A DNA stretch of 64,000 bases from Algibacter luteus (GTDB taxonomy: Bacteria > Bacteroidota > Bacteroidia > Flavobacteriales > Flavobacteriaceae): positions 265,944 through 329,943 of the forward strand of contig NZ_FQYK01000005.1 in the NCBI RefSeq assembly GCF_900141715.1. The letters run 5' to 3'. The notes beneath the pieces were generated by a model, which did no database searches, had not been told where the DNA came from, and saw only the letters and a program-made list of their open reading frames with translations. This document shows positions 25,056-35,250 of the stretch, in pieces; position 1 is the stretch's first letter; every line of letters begins with the position of its first letter. The position numbers were made by a program, and so were the translations under genes.

Positions 25056-26066
25056 ATGTGGTTTAGATTAGTATTTATAGGTATCCTTTCAATCTTCATC
25101 GTGAGTTGTAGTAGTAAAAATGACTTACAAGCGGATATAATTACTGATTCTGATTGGATTGTTGATGAACTAGATGTTACAGGAGAATTCTTTTTATATC
25201 CACTTGCATTAAATCCTAATTTCGATAGTGTTCAGAATATAAACCTAGCTGATGGTGAGTTGGTTGGTATTGTTAACTTTGGTAATCAAGTAATAGTTTA
25301 TCCCTATGTTTATACTTTTGAGAACGAAGTTATAAATAGTGAATTTCAAGGCAGGAAATATGCTTTCACCTATTGTCCTATTACTAAAAGTGCTATTGCA
25401 TTTAATCGAACAGGAATTTTTAGAGCTTCAGGATATTTATATAAAAACAACTTAACACCATGGGATGCTGAAACCGAATCTATTTGGTCACAAATGCTAA
25501 TAAAAGGTATTAAGGGTGATAGAAAAAATAATAGATTTAATACCATACCAGTATTAGAAACCACTTTGGGTGTAGTGAAATCCTTTTTTCCTAATGCTAA
25601 AGTGCTCGCTGGTCCTCCTTCACTAAATAATAAATCGTCTTTAAAGTACAATAGTAAACCTCCAGATGATACAGGCAACACTGACGACGATTCGGGTGGC
25701 AACATACCAAATAATGGCGAGTTTGTATATGGTATTATTGATGATTTTGACAATGTGCATATATTTAAATATTCAGATTTCTCTAATCAAATGATTGTTA
25801 AAATCATTAGGAATCAAGAATATATCATTGTTGGTAATCAATCAAAACGATTCATAAATGCTTTTAAAGTTAGTAACGCCAACGATTTTGAAGTATTGGA
25901 AAATCAATTACCTTATGTTATCAAGAATAAAAATGGTGTAAAATATAATATTTTAGGTGTTGGAAGTAACGGTAGTACTTTAGAAAAACCAAAATATGCC
26001 TACGTCGCTATTTGGAGGGCTTGGGAAGATTTTTATTCAAGTTTTAATTTTATAGATAAAGAATAA
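25056..26066 (+). CDS. DUF3179-family lipoprotein
   Basis: A 336-residue lipoprotein (signal MWFRLVFIGILSIFIVSC, Cys18). The mature part follows the DUF3179 layout: GELVGIVNFGNQVIVYPY, then YAFTYCPITKSAIAFNRTG, then ESIWSQMLIKGIKG. The conserved TYCP motif is intact. A low-complexity Asp/Asn/Gly insertion (DDTGNTDDDSGGN) lies around residue 205. The function of the domain is unknown. It lies between era and a small membrane protein gene on the opposite strand. Confidence 0.75.
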   Translation: MWFRLVFIGILSIFIVSCSSKNDLQADIITDSDWIVDELDVTGEFFLYPLALNPNFDSVQNINLADGELVGIVNFGNQVIVYPYVYTFENEVINSEFQGRKYAFTYCPITKSAIAFNRTGIFRASGYLYKNNLTPWDAETESIWSQMLIKGIKGDRKNNRFNTIPVLETTLGVVKSFFPNAKVLAGPPSLNNKSSLKYNSKPPDDTGNTDDDSGGNIPNNGEFVYGIIDDFDNVHIFKYSDFSNQMIVKIIRNQEYIIVGNQSKRFINAFKVSNANDFEVLENQLPYVIKNKNGVKYNILGVGSNGSTLEKPKYAYVAIWRAWEDFYSSFNFIDKE

Positions 26067-26078
26067 TAATTGCTTCTA

Positions 26079-26576
26079 TTAGTCTATCTTCAGTACATTA
26101 TTCATAAAATTATTTAGTAATCGCATTTCTTTAGTACTTGATGCCTTACCTATACTTCCAGCAAAATATAACACAATCCAAATTAATACCATTAACAGTG
26201 TTACACTAATCTGAATTGCATAGCTTTTTTTCAGAGACCAGTTGGTATAAGTCCAAATAGCAAAAGCAATAAATATTCCCGCAACTAAAAAATGTAAGAA
26301 CATAAAGAGTGTCCAAACCGTTGGATTAGGCCCAAATAAACCGTGTAACCGACTTGAGTTTTCATCTACTTTGTTGATTTCTAAATGCAGTTGAGGCGAC
26401 CAAAAATGTTGCTGTACTTTAGGGAACTTTATAAAAACATGATCGTCAATACGAGTTACAATAAATTCTTTTTGAGTATTTTTAGCGGTCTCAAAATCTT
26501 TTAAAATAGACTCGTTAGGTCTTGGGATTTCCAGTTTAAACCTTGGACGCAATACAATATCGTTACTTAATGCCAT
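26079..26576 (-). CDS. Membrane protein of unknown function with two membrane helices
   Basis: A 165-residue protein. A soluble N-terminal part of about 85 residues (LRPRFKLEIPRPNESILKDF, then VTRIDDHVFIKFP) is followed by two hydrophobic helices, FMFLHFLVAGIFIAFAIW and ISVTLLMVLIWIVLYFAG, and a short C-terminal tail. I do not recognise the family. It converges on the DUF3179 gene and is divergent from der. Confidence 0.65.
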   Translation of the reverse strand: MALSNDIVLRPRFKLEIPRPNESILKDFETAKNTQKEFIVTRIDDHVFIKFPKVQQHFWSPQLHLEINKVDENSSRLHGLFGPNPTVWTLFMFLHFLVAGIFIAFAIWTYTNWSLKKSYAIQISVTLLMVLIWIVLYFAGSIGKASSTKEMRLLNNFMNNVLKID

Positions 26577-26672
26577 CTTAATTAGTTTCGCAAAGTAAAA
26601 TACTATTTTTTATTTAAACTTTAAATAACTTCAATCTTTATTAAAAAAGAACTTTGCGTCGTGTATATTTCC

Positions 26673-26680
26673 TATTTTTG
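26673..26680 (+). promoter_or_regulatory. -7 box of der
   Basis: TATTTTTG matches TAnnTTTG, 63 bases before the ATG at 26744. Confidence 0.5.
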
Positions 26681-26743
26681 CAAAATATTTCGGATAGGAA
26701 TAAAAAAGGCACCGGATGAGGTGTGAAACTTAAAGAAAAGAGA

Positions 26744-28048
26744 ATGAGTAATATAGTAGCAATAGTAGGAAGGCCAAATGTTGGGAAGTCAACATTCTTT
26801 AATCGTTTAATACAACGAAGAGAAGCCATTGTTGATGCCGTTAGTGGAGTTACTAGAGATCGTCATTATGGTAAGAGTGAATGGAATGGTAAAGAATTTT
26901 CATTAATCGATACCGGAGGTTACGTTCTTGGAAGTGATGATGTTTTTGAAGCTGAAATAGATAAGCAAGTAGAATTGGCTATTGATGAAGCAGATGCAAT
27001 CATTTTTATGGTAGATGTTGAATCTGGAGTAACAGGTATGGATGAAGACGTTGCTAAATTATTAAGGAAGGTTAACAAACCTGTTTTTTTAGTAGTTAAT
27101 AAGGTTGATAATGGAAAACGAGCTGAAGATGCTGTAGAATTTTATGCTTTGGGTCTCGGTGAATATTATACCGTTGCTAGTATAAATGGTAGCGGAACAG
27201 GTGAGCTGTTAGATGCACTTGTTGAAGCCTTACCAGAAAAAGAAGAAGTTGTGGAAGAAGATTTACCTCGTTTTGCTGTGGTTGGAAGACCTAACGCGGG
27301 AAAATCATCGTTTATAAACGCACTTATTGGTAAAGATCGATACATTGTAACAGATATTGCTGGAACCACAAGAGATTCAATAGATACAAAATACAATCGA
27401 TTTGGATTTGAATTTAATTTAGTAGACACTGCAGGAATTAGACGAAAATCTAAAGTAAAAGAAGATTTAGAGTTCTACTCTGTGATGCGAAGTGTTCGGG
27501 CCATCGAACATAGTGATGTCTGTTTACTAGTTTTAGATGCCAATAGAGGTTTTGATGGACAGGTGCAAAATATTTTTTGGTTGGCTGAACGCAATAGAAA
27601 AGGTATTGTGGTTTTAGTTAATAAATGGGATTTAGTTGAGAAGGATCATAAGTCGGTAAAAGAATATGAAAAAGCTATAAAAAAACAAATGGAACCATTT
27701 ACAGATGTTCCAATTATTTTTATATCTGCATTAACAAAACAACGTATTTTTAAAGCTATTGAAACTGCTGTAGAGGTTTATAAAAACCGAACTAAAAAAA
27801 TAAAAACAAGCGAGCTAAACGATGTGCTGTTGCCGATCATAGAAAACTATCCACCGCCAGCATATAAAGCAAAATTTGTAAAAATAAAATATATCATGCA
27901 ATTGCCAACGCCGCAACCACAATTTGCGTTTTTCTGTAATTTACCTCAATATGTAAAAGAGCCTTATAAAAGGTTTTTAGAAAATAAGCTAAGAGAACAT
28001 TTTGGTTTTACTGGCGTTCCAATCAGTGTTTACATGCGCAAAAAATAA
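26744..28048 (+). CDS. der: Ribosome biogenesis GTPase Der (EngA)
   Basis: A 434-residue protein with two tandem G domains and a C-terminal KH-like domain. The first domain has [13 protein letters not shown] and NKVD; the second has [13 protein letters not shown] and NKWD. The KH-like end is [20 protein letters not shown]. Der acts in large-subunit assembly. A GTG at 26723 would add seven residues, but the ATG at 26744 gives the canonical [16 protein letters not shown] start and is preferred. Confidence 0.95.
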   Translation: MSNIVAIVGRPNVGKSTFFNRLIQRREAIVDAVSGVTRDRHYGKSEWNGKEFSLIDTGGYVLGSDDVFEAEIDKQVELAIDEADAIIFMVDVESGVTGMDEDVAKLLRKVNKPVFLVVNKVDNGKRAEDAVEFYALGLGEYYTVASINGSGTGELLDALVEALPEKEEVVEEDLPRFAVVGRPNAGKSSFINALIGKDRYIVTDIAGTTRDSIDTKYNRFGFEFNLVDTAGIRRKSKVKEDLEFYSVMRSVRAIEHSDVCLLVLDANRGFDGQVQNIFWLAERNRKGIVVLVNKWDLVEKDHKSVKEYEKAIKKQMEPFTDVPIIFISALTKQRIFKAIETAVEVYKNRTKKIKTSELNDVLLPIIENYPPPAYKAKFVKIKYIMQLPTPQPQFAFFCNLPQYVKEPYKRFLENKLREHFGFTGVPISVYMRKK

Positions 28049-28122
28049 TTTTCCAAAAGCCTTAAGTTTTTTGATTGGTTTTAAGATTATTTAGTTATTT
28101 TTAAAGTGTAACTAACTAATTT

Positions 28123-29127
28123 ATGAGTCAAATAATAACATTTGGTGAAGTACTTATGCGTATATCACCTCGAGGGAATAGAAAATTTATACAATCTAAT
28201 ACAGTTGAATTTTATTTTGGTGGTACCGAATTAAATGTAGGTATTTCAATTGCTAATTTTGGAGGTAATGTGAAACACATAACCTGTATTTCGGATGATT
28301 TTATTGGTAATACCGCCATGGCTTATCTTAATAAATTTGATTTAGATACTACAGCTATTGTAAGATCCAACAGGCCTTTAGGGGTTTATTTTTTAGAAGT
28401 TGGGGCGGTAATGAGGCCGAGTTCTATTTCTTATAATAGATCACATTCTGCCTTTTCTGAAATAAAACCAAGTATGGTTGATTGGGAAAAATCATTAGCG
28501 GACGGTGGCTGGTTTCATTGGACAGGAATAACACCTGCTTTATCTCAAGGCAGTTACGATACTTTAAAAGAAGGCTTAAAATTAGCTAGAAAAAAAGGGA
28601 TGCAAGTTTCGGCAGACCCAACTTACAGAAGTGGGCTTTGGCAATACGGAGTAGATGCCAAAGAAGCTTTAACTGAATTACTCCATTGTTCAACTATATT
28701 TATTGGTGGTATAAATGAAATGAATGAAGTACTTGGAACAAATTTCGGATACAGTAATGATGAGTTTGTTGAAGCTAGTAAATTAATCATGGATAAATTT
28801 CCTACAATTGAAAAGGTATTTGATAAAATTAGAACTTCTATAAATTCATCGTGGCATAAAATACGAGCAAGAATGTGGAATGGTAGTGAGTTTCGTGAAA
28901 CTCAAGATTTCGATATTACACATATTGTAGATCGCATTGGAACAGGAGATGCATTTGCGGCAGGATTAATTTATGGATTATTAAATTATGATGATACTAA
29001 ATCTATGGAATTTGCAAGTGCAGCCTGTGCTTTAAAACACACTTATGTGGGCGATGTAAATTACACAACCATTGATGAGGTTTTGCGTATTGTTGATGGT
29101 AATGTAACCGGCCGTTTTAATAGATAA
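28123..29127 (+). CDS. PfkB-family sugar kinase, paralogue of KDG kinase
   Basis: A 334-residue kinase clearly related to the one at 19871. It shares GEVLMRISPRGNRKFIQSN, GGTELNVGISIANFGGNV, the GGWFHWTGITPALSQGS block (WFHWTGITPA is shared exactly) and the catalytic loop DRIGTGDAFAAGLIYGLL. Family resemblance suggests 2-keto-3-deoxygluconate or a similar ketodeoxy acid as substrate. Unlike its paralogue it is not next to an aldolase and has no LacI operator in front, so it may be constitutive or act on a different sugar acid. Confidence 0.75.
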   Translation: MSQIITFGEVLMRISPRGNRKFIQSNTVEFYFGGTELNVGISIANFGGNVKHITCISDDFIGNTAMAYLNKFDLDTTAIVRSNRPLGVYFLEVGAVMRPSSISYNRSHSAFSEIKPSMVDWEKSLADGGWFHWTGITPALSQGSYDTLKEGLKLARKKGMQVSADPTYRSGLWQYGVDAKEALTELLHCSTIFIGGINEMNEVLGTNFGYSNDEFVEASKLIMDKFPTIEKVFDKIRTSINSSWHKIRARMWNGSEFRETQDFDITHIVDRIGTGDAFAAGLIYGLLNYDDTKSMEFASAACALKHTYVGDVNYTTIDEVLRIVDGNVTGRFNR

Positions 29128-29131
29128 ATTT

Positions 29132-29977
29132 TTACCAACCACCAGAAGCACCACCGCCACCAAAGCCACCGCCGCCGAAGCCACCGCCAAAGCCGCCACC
29201 ACCGGATGACCATCCACCGCCGCCAGAGCTTCCGCCCCAACCAGAAGAGCCTCTGCGGTAACTGCCACGGCCCATATTACTGAGAATAATGGCTTCTAAT
29301 AAATCGGTTCCAGCAGAACGATTTCCTCGGTTTCCGCCGCCACCGCGTCTATTTTTAGAAATAGATATAAGAATGATGATAAATATAAAAATCAGTATAA
29401 TAATGAGTCCTACAGGAAAGTCACTTTCGTTTGATTGACGGGTGCCTTGATATTCACCGTTCATAACTTCAAAAACTGCATCGGCGCCTCTATTTAATCC
29501 ACCGTAGTAATCATTCTGTTTAAAGTATGGAATAATATCACGTTCAATAATACGCTTAGACATTGCATCGGTTAGTAAATGCTCAACACCGTAACCTGTA
29601 TTTATTGCAATTCTTCTATCAGAATGGGCGAGTATTATTAAAATACCATTGTCTTCTTTGGCTTGACCAATTCCCCATTCTTGCCCCCATTTGGCACCCA
29701 AGTAATTTATGTTTTCTCCGTTGGTAGATTTGATGATAGCAACAACTATTTGCGTTGAAGTTGTATCAGAATATTTAATTAATTTTTGCTCTAAATTGGT
29801 TTTTTGAGAAGCCGAAAGTAAATTTATATAGTCATAAACACTTGTTTCCAGTTTAGGTTTTGCAGGAATATCAAACTGGGCAAAACTAAAGTTTGTAGCG
29901 GAGAACAGCAGCAAAAAAGCACAAATGAAGCTTTTTCTGTTTGTTACTTTTCTAAAATTCAAAATTGAAATTTGCAT
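29132..29977 (-). CDS. TPM-domain protein with glycine-rich tail (YgcG-like)
   Basis: A 281-residue protein. A signal sequence (about residues 14-34, ending NFSFAQ) leads into a TPM domain (SVYDYINLLSASQKTNLEQK, then TQIVVAIIKSTNGENINYLG and GIGQAKEDNGILIILA). A membrane helix (LIIILIFIFIIILIS) and a low-complexity tail of Gly with Ser, Trp and Phe follow. It is the last gene of a three-gene unit with another TPM protein and LemA. That association is widespread in bacteria, but its role is poorly defined; envelope quality control or protein turnover is the usual suggestion. The TPM domain faces the periplasm. Confidence 0.85.
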   Translation of the reverse strand: MQISILNFRKVTNRKSFICAFLLLFSATNFSFAQFDIPAKPKLETSVYDYINLLSASQKTNLEQKLIKYSDTTSTQIVVAIIKSTNGENINYLGAKWGQEWGIGQAKEDNGILIILAHSDRRIAINTGYGVEHLLTDAMSKRIIERDIIPYFKQNDYYGGLNRGADAVFEVMNGEYQGTRQSNESDFPVGLIIILIFIFIIILISISKNRRGGGGNRGNRSAGTDLLEAIILSNMGRGSYRRGSSGWGGSSGGGGWSSGGGGFGGGFGGGGFGGGGASGGW

Positions 29978-29985
29978 GTTTAAAC

Positions 29986-30426
29986 CTACCCTTTAGAAAT
30001 TTCATTTGTTAGTTCGTTAGTGTCTAAATCTGAATATGGAAAATATTTTTTCAACTGTTCACCAGATTTTAAAATCCCTTCAATAAGTCCTTGTTTGAAA
30101 TTACCTTCCTTAAAAAAAGATTGCATGAGGTTTTTAGTACTGTCCCAAAACGATTCTCCAACCACCTTGTTAATGCCTTTGTCTCCATAAATCACAAAGG
30201 TTTTGTCTTCTACAGCAAGATAAATTAACACGCCGTTTTGAAGTTTGGTATTATCCATTTTTAAGGTGTGAAAAAGTTCTAGCGTTCGAGCTGTTGCATC
30301 GCCTTTGCTAGTTTTTTCGATATGAACTCGTATTTCTCCTGAAGTATTTAGTTCAGCCACTCGTATAGCCTCAACTATATCTTGTTCTTCATCGGCTGTC
30401 AAAAAATCTTCAATTTTACTAGACAT
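29986..30426 (-). CDS. TPM-domain protein
   Basis: A 146-residue protein that is essentially one TPM domain (DIVEAIRVAELNTSGEIRVH, then NGVLIYLAVEDKTFVIYGD). It has no signal peptide or membrane helix, so unlike its neighbour it is probably cytoplasmic. It lies 8 bases upstream of the glycine-rich TPM gene and 5 bases after the LemA gene in one operon. Confidence 0.82.
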   Translation of the reverse strand: MSSKIEDFLTADEEQDIVEAIRVAELNTSGEIRVHIEKTSKGDATARTLELFHTLKMDNTKLQNGVLIYLAVEDKTFVIYGDKGINKVVGESFWDSTKNLMQSFFKEGNFKQGLIEGILKSGEQLKKYFPYSDLDTNELTNEISKG

Positions 30427-30431
30427 GTTTT

Positions 30432-31028
30432 CTATTTAAAATCGAAGTTAACGTCGGGTGCTTTTTCACTACCTGCTTCTGATTTGAAATAACTCAATTC
30501 ATCAAAATTTAAAATACCAGCTAATAAAGAGTTTGGAAAGGTTTTAATGTGTTTATTGTACGGTTCAACAGCTTCGTTAAAACGATCTCTTGCTACATTA
30601 ATTCTGTTTTCAGTACCTTCCAATTGGCTTTGTAATTCTAGGAAATTTTGATTTGCTTTTAAGTCAGGATAGCGTTCTACCGTTACCAATAAACTTTTTA
30701 AAGCACCTGATAAACCACCTTGAACTTCGTTAAATTTAGCTAACTGTTCAGGAGTGATATTTGTAGGGTCGATGTTAATTGAAGTCGCTTTGGCTCTTGC
30801 TTCAATAACTGCTTGCAATGTACCTTTTTCAAAATCGGCAGCACCTTGTACTGTTTTAACTAAATTGCCAATTAAGTCGTTTCGACGCTGATAACTACTT
30901 TCTACATTAGCCCATGTTTTAGTTGCAGTTTCTTTCAAGTTTACAGCAGTATTGTTAAAGCCTTTTCCCCAAGAATAAAGACCTAAAACTATTACTGCAA
31001 TAATAATTATTGGTAAAAATTTCTTCAT
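30432..31028 (-). CDS. LemA family protein
   Basis: A 198-residue protein with an N-terminal membrane anchor (FLPIIIIAVIVLGLYSW) and the LemA helical domain. The diagnostic blocks are WANVESSYQRRNDLIGNLV, an internal LKANQNFLELQSQLEGTENR and AVEPYNKHIKTFPNSL. It is the first gene of the LemA-TPM-TPM operon. The N-terminus is short, and the bulk is expected on the periplasmic side. Confidence 0.92.
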   Translation of the reverse strand: MKKFLPIIIIAVIVLGLYSWGKGFNNTAVNLKETATKTWANVESSYQRRNDLIGNLVKTVQGAADFEKGTLQAVIEARAKATSINIDPTNITPEQLAKFNEVQGGLSGALKSLLVTVERYPDLKANQNFLELQSQLEGTENRINVARDRFNEAVEPYNKHIKTFPNSLLAGILNFDELSYFKSEAGSEKAPDVNFDFK

Positions 31029-31108
31029 GATAAATAAGTTTGATCTGTTTTAGTTAATGTTATGTATATGACACTTTTTATAGCAAAAAGTTACATCAAC
31101 CTTTAATA

Positions 31109-31438
31109 TTAAAGATGTTGTTTTATTTTAATAAGCTGGTTTTTTACATCTTCAAGCTTACTAATAATTTCAAAATTACTTAGTGCTTGTTTTTTTTCTT
31201 CTTTCAAATGTATTTTAGCACCTTCCAAAGTAAATCCTCGCTCTTTTACTAAATGGTAAATAAATTTAAGATTTTTTATATCCTCTGGTGTGAATTTTCG
31301 GTTGCCTTTAGCGTTTTTTTTAGGTTTAAGAACATCAAATTCTCCCTCCCAGAATCGGATTAATGATGTGTTCACACCAAAGGCCTTAGCAACTTCGCCA
31401 ATACCATAATATCTTTTTTCTGGTAAATCTATATGCAT
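31109..31438 (-). CDS. MerR-family transcriptional regulator
   Basis: A 109-residue protein with a MerR-type winged HTH at the N-terminus (RYYGIGEVAKAFGVNTSLIR, then FWEGEFDVLKPKKNAKGNR). A short alpha-helical dimerisation tail follows. No effector-binding domain or metal-binding cysteines are present. Its start overlaps the last base of the M23 peptidase gene, so the two are co-transcribed and the regulator may act in envelope control. The target is unknown. Confidence 0.85.
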   Translation of the reverse strand: MHIDLPEKRYYGIGEVAKAFGVNTSLIRFWEGEFDVLKPKKNAKGNRKFTPEDIKNLKFIYHLVKERGFTLEGAKIHLKEEKKQALSNFEIISKLEDVKNQLIKIKQHL

Positions 31439-32409
31439 TAATCTAGAGATTGATTTTCTAACGAGGCGTGTTCTAATAATTTATTAAACTCTTCCGCAGT
31501 TAAACTTCCGTAGTAGAAGTTTATTGGGTTAATTCGGTCTCCATCTTTAAAGATTTCGTAATGCAGATGTGGCGCTTCAGAGCGTCCTGTACTACCAACA
31601 AAACCTATTAAATCACCACGTTTTACTTTTTGATTTTTGCGAACATTATACTTGTATAAATGCGCGTATAAACTAGTGTAACCGTAACCGTGGTTTATTC
31701 TTATATGTTTTCCATATCCCGATGAATTACTGTCTGCACGTTCTACAACACCATCCCCGCTTGCATAAATTGGCGTTCCTCTTGGCGCCGTAAAATCCAT
31801 GCCCCAATGCATTTTTCTTACTTTAGTAAATGGGTCCGAACGCATGCCATACCCTGAAGCCATACGTGTTAAATCTTCATTACTTACGGGTTGTATGGCT
31901 GGTATTGCAGCTAATAAACTTTCTTTCTCTTTAGCCAGTATCGCAATTTCATCCAAAGATTTTGATTGCACAACTATTTGTTTTTGAAGTATATCTAAGC
32001 GCTTATTACTTTCAATAATGAGTTTAGAATTATCAAACCCTTCTAAATTTTTATATCGGTTAATACCACCAAAACCCGCTCTACGCTGTTCTTCAGGTAT
32101 AGGGTTAGCCTCAAAGTACACGCGATAAATGTTATTATCTCTATCGGCTATATTAGCTAAAACAGCTTCAGCTTGTTCCATCTTTTTATTGAGTAATTCA
32201 AACTGTAATTGGGCGTTTTGTAGTTCTCTTTTTAAAGCACGTTCCTTAGGAGATTCAACGTATTGACTTGCAATAAAAACAAAAATGAATGCAAAAAATG
32301 CTGCGGCTAACATAAACAGAGCAGCATACTTGAATGTTGTTCGCTTTTTTCGCTCAATTTTGCGATATGAAAGCGATTCTTTATCATAGTAATATTTTAC
32401 CTTACTCAT
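31438..32409 (-). CDS. M23-family peptidoglycan metallopeptidase
   Basis: A 323-residue membrane-anchored endopeptidase. An N-terminal membrane helix (about residues 27-48) is followed by a coiled coil (about 55-85) and a C-terminal M23 (LytM) domain. Zinc ligands are in MHWGMDF (His and Asp of HxxxD) and HLHYE (HxH), all intact, so it should be active rather than an EnvC-like activator. Expected to cleave peptide cross-links in the periplasm. It precedes the MerR-like gene with a 1-base overlap. Confidence 0.92.
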   Translation of the reverse strand: MSKVKYYYDKESLSYRKIERKKRTTFKYAALFMLAAAFFAFIFVFIASQYVESPKERALKRELQNAQLQFELLNKKMEQAEAVLANIADRDNNIYRVYFEANPIPEEQRRAGFGGINRYKNLEGFDNSKLIIESNKRLDILQKQIVVQSKSLDEIAILAKEKESLLAAIPAIQPVSNEDLTRMASGYGMRSDPFTKVRKMHWGMDFTAPRGTPIYASGDGVVERADSNSSGYGKHIRINHGYGYTSLYAHLYKYNVRKNQKVKRGDLIGFVGSTGRSEAPHLHYEIFKDGDRINPINFYYGSLTAEEFNKLLEHASLENQSLD

Positions 32410-32584
32410 TTCTTAAATTATGCTATTTTTGCAACTAAATTTGAACAACCAATGTTTTGGTCTGTCAGATATGTAAACGAACAAACCTACGAAATTATTT
32501 TCATAATAATTAAGGCTTTGTTTTAATCAGTAGACCCAAGTTCTCCTTATTATTAAATAATTTTGGAGAGTAAATATAAAAATA

Positions 32585-32614
32585 GTTTCTTATTTAAAAT
32601 AATTTATAAGAAAC
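32585..32614. promoter_or_regulatory. Inverted repeat upstream of alaS
   Basis: GTTTCTTAT and ATAAGAAAC are perfect 9-bp arms separated by 12 A/T bases. The repeat ends 20 bases before the alaS ATG. It could be an operator or a leader hairpin; no T-tract follows, so it is not a terminator. Confidence 0.45.
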
Positions 32615-32634
32615 AAGATGCTCAATAATTATAG

Positions 32635-35247
32635 ATGAACTCACAAGAAGTACGATCAAAATTTTTAAGTTTTTTTGAAGAAAAAAAGCATAGTATAGTG
32701 CCATCGGCTCCTATGGTTTTAAAAGACGACCCAACTTTAATGTTTGTTAATTCGGGTATGGCGCCTTTTAAAGAATATTTTCTTGGAAATGCGCAACCTA
32801 AAAATAACCGTATTGCAGATACGCAGAAATGTTTGCGTGTTTCTGGTAAACATAACGATTTGGAAGAAGTAGGTTATGATACGTACCACCATACTCTGTT
32901 CGAAATGTTAGGGAACTGGAGTTTTGGTGATTATTTTAAAAAGGAAGCTATAGCTTGGGCTTGGGAGTTGCTAACTGAAGTTTACGGCATCGATAAAGAT
33001 ATTTTATACGTTTCAGTATTTGAAGGAAGTGAAGATGACGGTTTGGGAATGGATACTGAAGCATACGATATTTGGAAACAATACATCTCTGAAGACCGTA
33101 TTTTAAAAGGCAATAAAAAGGATAACTTCTGGGAAATGGGAGATCAAGGACCATGTGGACCTTGTAGTGAAATTCATGTAGATATTCGCTCTGCTGAAGA
33201 AAAAGCGAAAGTTCCAGGTAAGGATTTAGTAAATCAAGACCACCCGCAAGTTGTAGAGATTTGGAATTTGGTTTTTATGCAATACAACCGAAAAGCCAAT
33301 GGTTCTCTAGAACCTTTACCTAACAAACATATTGATACAGGAATGGGTTTTGAGCGCTTATGCATGGTGTTGCAAAATGTTCAGTCTAATTATGATACCG
33401 ACGTTTTTAAACCTATAATTCGCGAAATTGAAACCATTACTGCTAAAACCTACGGAAAAGAAGAAAAAGCAGATGTTGCTATTCGAGTAATATCAGACCA
33501 TGTGCGCGCGGTGGCTTTTTCAATAGCAGACGGCCAATTACCAAGTAATACTGGCGCTGGTTATGTAATTAGAAGAATTTTGCGTCGCGCTGTGCGTTAC
33601 GGATTTACATTTCTTGATAAAAAAGAACCATTCATTTACCGATTAGTTGATGTTTTGAGTAATAGAATGGGGAAAGCTTTTCCTGAATTGAAAGCTCAAA
33701 AACAACTTATTGAGAATGTTATTAAAGAAGAAGAACAATCTTTTTTAAGAACACTCGATCAAGGTCTGGTGTTGTTAAATAGAATTGTAGATGAAACCAA
33801 AAGCGATACCGTTTCGGGAGAAAAAGCTTTTGAATTGTACGATACTTATGGTTTTCCAATAGATTTAACAGCATTAATCCTCTCAGAGAAAGGCTTGAAG
33901 TTAGACGAAAAAGGATTTAATGAGCAGTTGCAAAAACAAAAAAATCGATCGCGTGCGGCAAGTGAAATGTCTACTGACGATTGGACTATTTTAGCAGAAG
34001 ATGGCGAAGAAGAATTTGTTGGTTACGATACTTTAGAAGCTCAAGTTAATATCACAAGATATAGAAAGGTAACATCTAAGAAAGATGGCGATATGTATCA
34101 ATTGGTGTTTAATTTAACACCATTTTATCCTGAAGGTGGTGGACAAGTTGGTGATAAAGGGTATTTAGAAGACGCTCATGGCGATGTGGTTTATATCCTA
34201 GATACTAAAAAGGAAAACAACGTTATTATTCATTTTACTAAGAATCTACCTAAACATATTAACGAGTCTTTTAAAGCGGTTGTTGATGCTAAACAACGTT
34301 ACAGAACAGAATGTAATCATACGGCAACACACTTGCTTCATCAGGCCTTACGCGAGGTGCTAGGAACGCACGTAGAACAAAAAGGAAGTGCAGTACACTC
34401 AAAATATTTACGATTCGATTTTTCACATTTTTCAAAATTGACTGTAGATGAACTACGCGATGTAGAAAATTTTGTGAACCGGAGAATTGAAGGGAAATTA
34501 CCTTTAGTAGAAATGCGTAATATTCCAAAAGAAGAAGCTATTGCCGAAGGCGCAATGAGTTTGTTTGGTGAAAAATATGGCGATACGGTTCGTGCGATTC
34601 GTTTTGGTAAATCCATAGAATTATGCGGAGGTACTCACGTTAAGAATACAGCAGATATATGGCATTTTAAAATAGTTTCAGAAGGCGCAGTAGCTGCAGG
34701 TATTAGGAGAATTGAGGCGATTACCAATGACGCTGTTAAAGACTTTTATTTTGAAAATAACAGAGCTTATTTCGAAATGAAAGATTTATTAAACAATGCT
34801 AAAGAACCTGTAAAAGCACTTCAAAGTTTACAAGAAGAAAACACCAATTTAAAGAAGCAGATTGAATCTTTGTTAAAAGACAAAGCTAAAAACATAAAGG
34901 GTGAACTTAAAAATGAACTCGAAACTATAAACGGTGTTCAGTTTTTGGCTAAAAAGTTAGATCTAGATGCTGCTGGTTTAAAAGATGTGGCTTTCGAATT
35001 AGGAGGGCAATTTAATAATCTGTTTTTATTATTGGCTACCGACCAAGGAGGTAAAGCCTTATTATCTTGCTATATTTCTAAAGAATTGGTGGAGAGCAAA
35101 GGATTGAATGCAGGACAAGTAGTTAGAGAATTGGGTAAATACATCCAAGGTGGTGGCGGTGGGCAACCATTTTTCGCAACTGCGGGAGGTAAAAACCCAG
35201 GTGGTATTGTGGATGCCTTAGAGAATGCTAAGAATTATATATCTTAA
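32635..35247 (+). CDS. alaS: Alanine--tRNA ligase
   Basis: An 870-residue class II synthetase of full length. The N-terminal catalytic domain has motif 2 around [17 protein letters not shown] and motif 3 near [16 protein letters not shown]. The editing domain has its zinc-binding residues in [11 protein letters not shown] and CGGTHVKNT, which remove mischarged Ser and Gly. The C-terminal DHHA1-like domain ends with [19 protein letters not shown]. It starts with ATG and is preceded by a leader of about 200 bases containing an inverted repeat. A GSCFA gene follows 4 bases after the stop. Confidence 0.96.
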   Translation: MNSQEVRSKFLSFFEEKKHSIVPSAPMVLKDDPTLMFVNSGMAPFKEYFLGNAQPKNNRIADTQKCLRVSGKHNDLEEVGYDTYHHTLFEMLGNWSFGDYFKKEAIAWAWELLTEVYGIDKDILYVSVFEGSEDDGLGMDTEAYDIWKQYISEDRILKGNKKDNFWEMGDQGPCGPCSEIHVDIRSAEEKAKVPGKDLVNQDHPQVVEIWNLVFMQYNRKANGSLEPLPNKHIDTGMGFERLCMVLQNVQSNYDTDVFKPIIREIETITAKTYGKEEKADVAIRVISDHVRAVAFSIADGQLPSNTGAGYVIRRILRRAVRYGFTFLDKKEPFIYRLVDVLSNRMGKAFPELKAQKQLIENVIKEEEQSFLRTLDQGLVLLNRIVDETKSDTVSGEKAFELYDTYGFPIDLTALILSEKGLKLDEKGFNEQLQKQKNRSRAASEMSTDDWTILAEDGEEEFVGYDTLEAQVNITRYRKVTSKKDGDMYQLVFNLTPFYPEGGGQVGDKGYLEDAHGDVVYILDTKKENNVIIHFTKNLPKHINESFKAVVDAKQRYRTECNHTATHLLHQALREVLGTHVEQKGSAVHSKYLRFDFSHFSKLTVDELRDVENFVNRRIEGKLPLVEMRNIPKEEAIAEGAMSLFGEKYGDTVRAIRFGKSIELCGGTHVKNTADIWHFKIVSEGAVAAGIRRIEAITNDAVKDFYFENNRAYFEMKDLLNNAKEPVKALQSLQEENTNLKKQIESLLKDKAKNIKGELKNELETINGVQFLAKKLDLDAAGLKDVAFELGGQFNNLFLLLATDQGGKALLSCYISKELVESKGLNAGQVVRELGKYIQGGGGGQPFFATAGGKNPGGIVDALENAKNYIS

Positions 35248-35250
35248 GTT

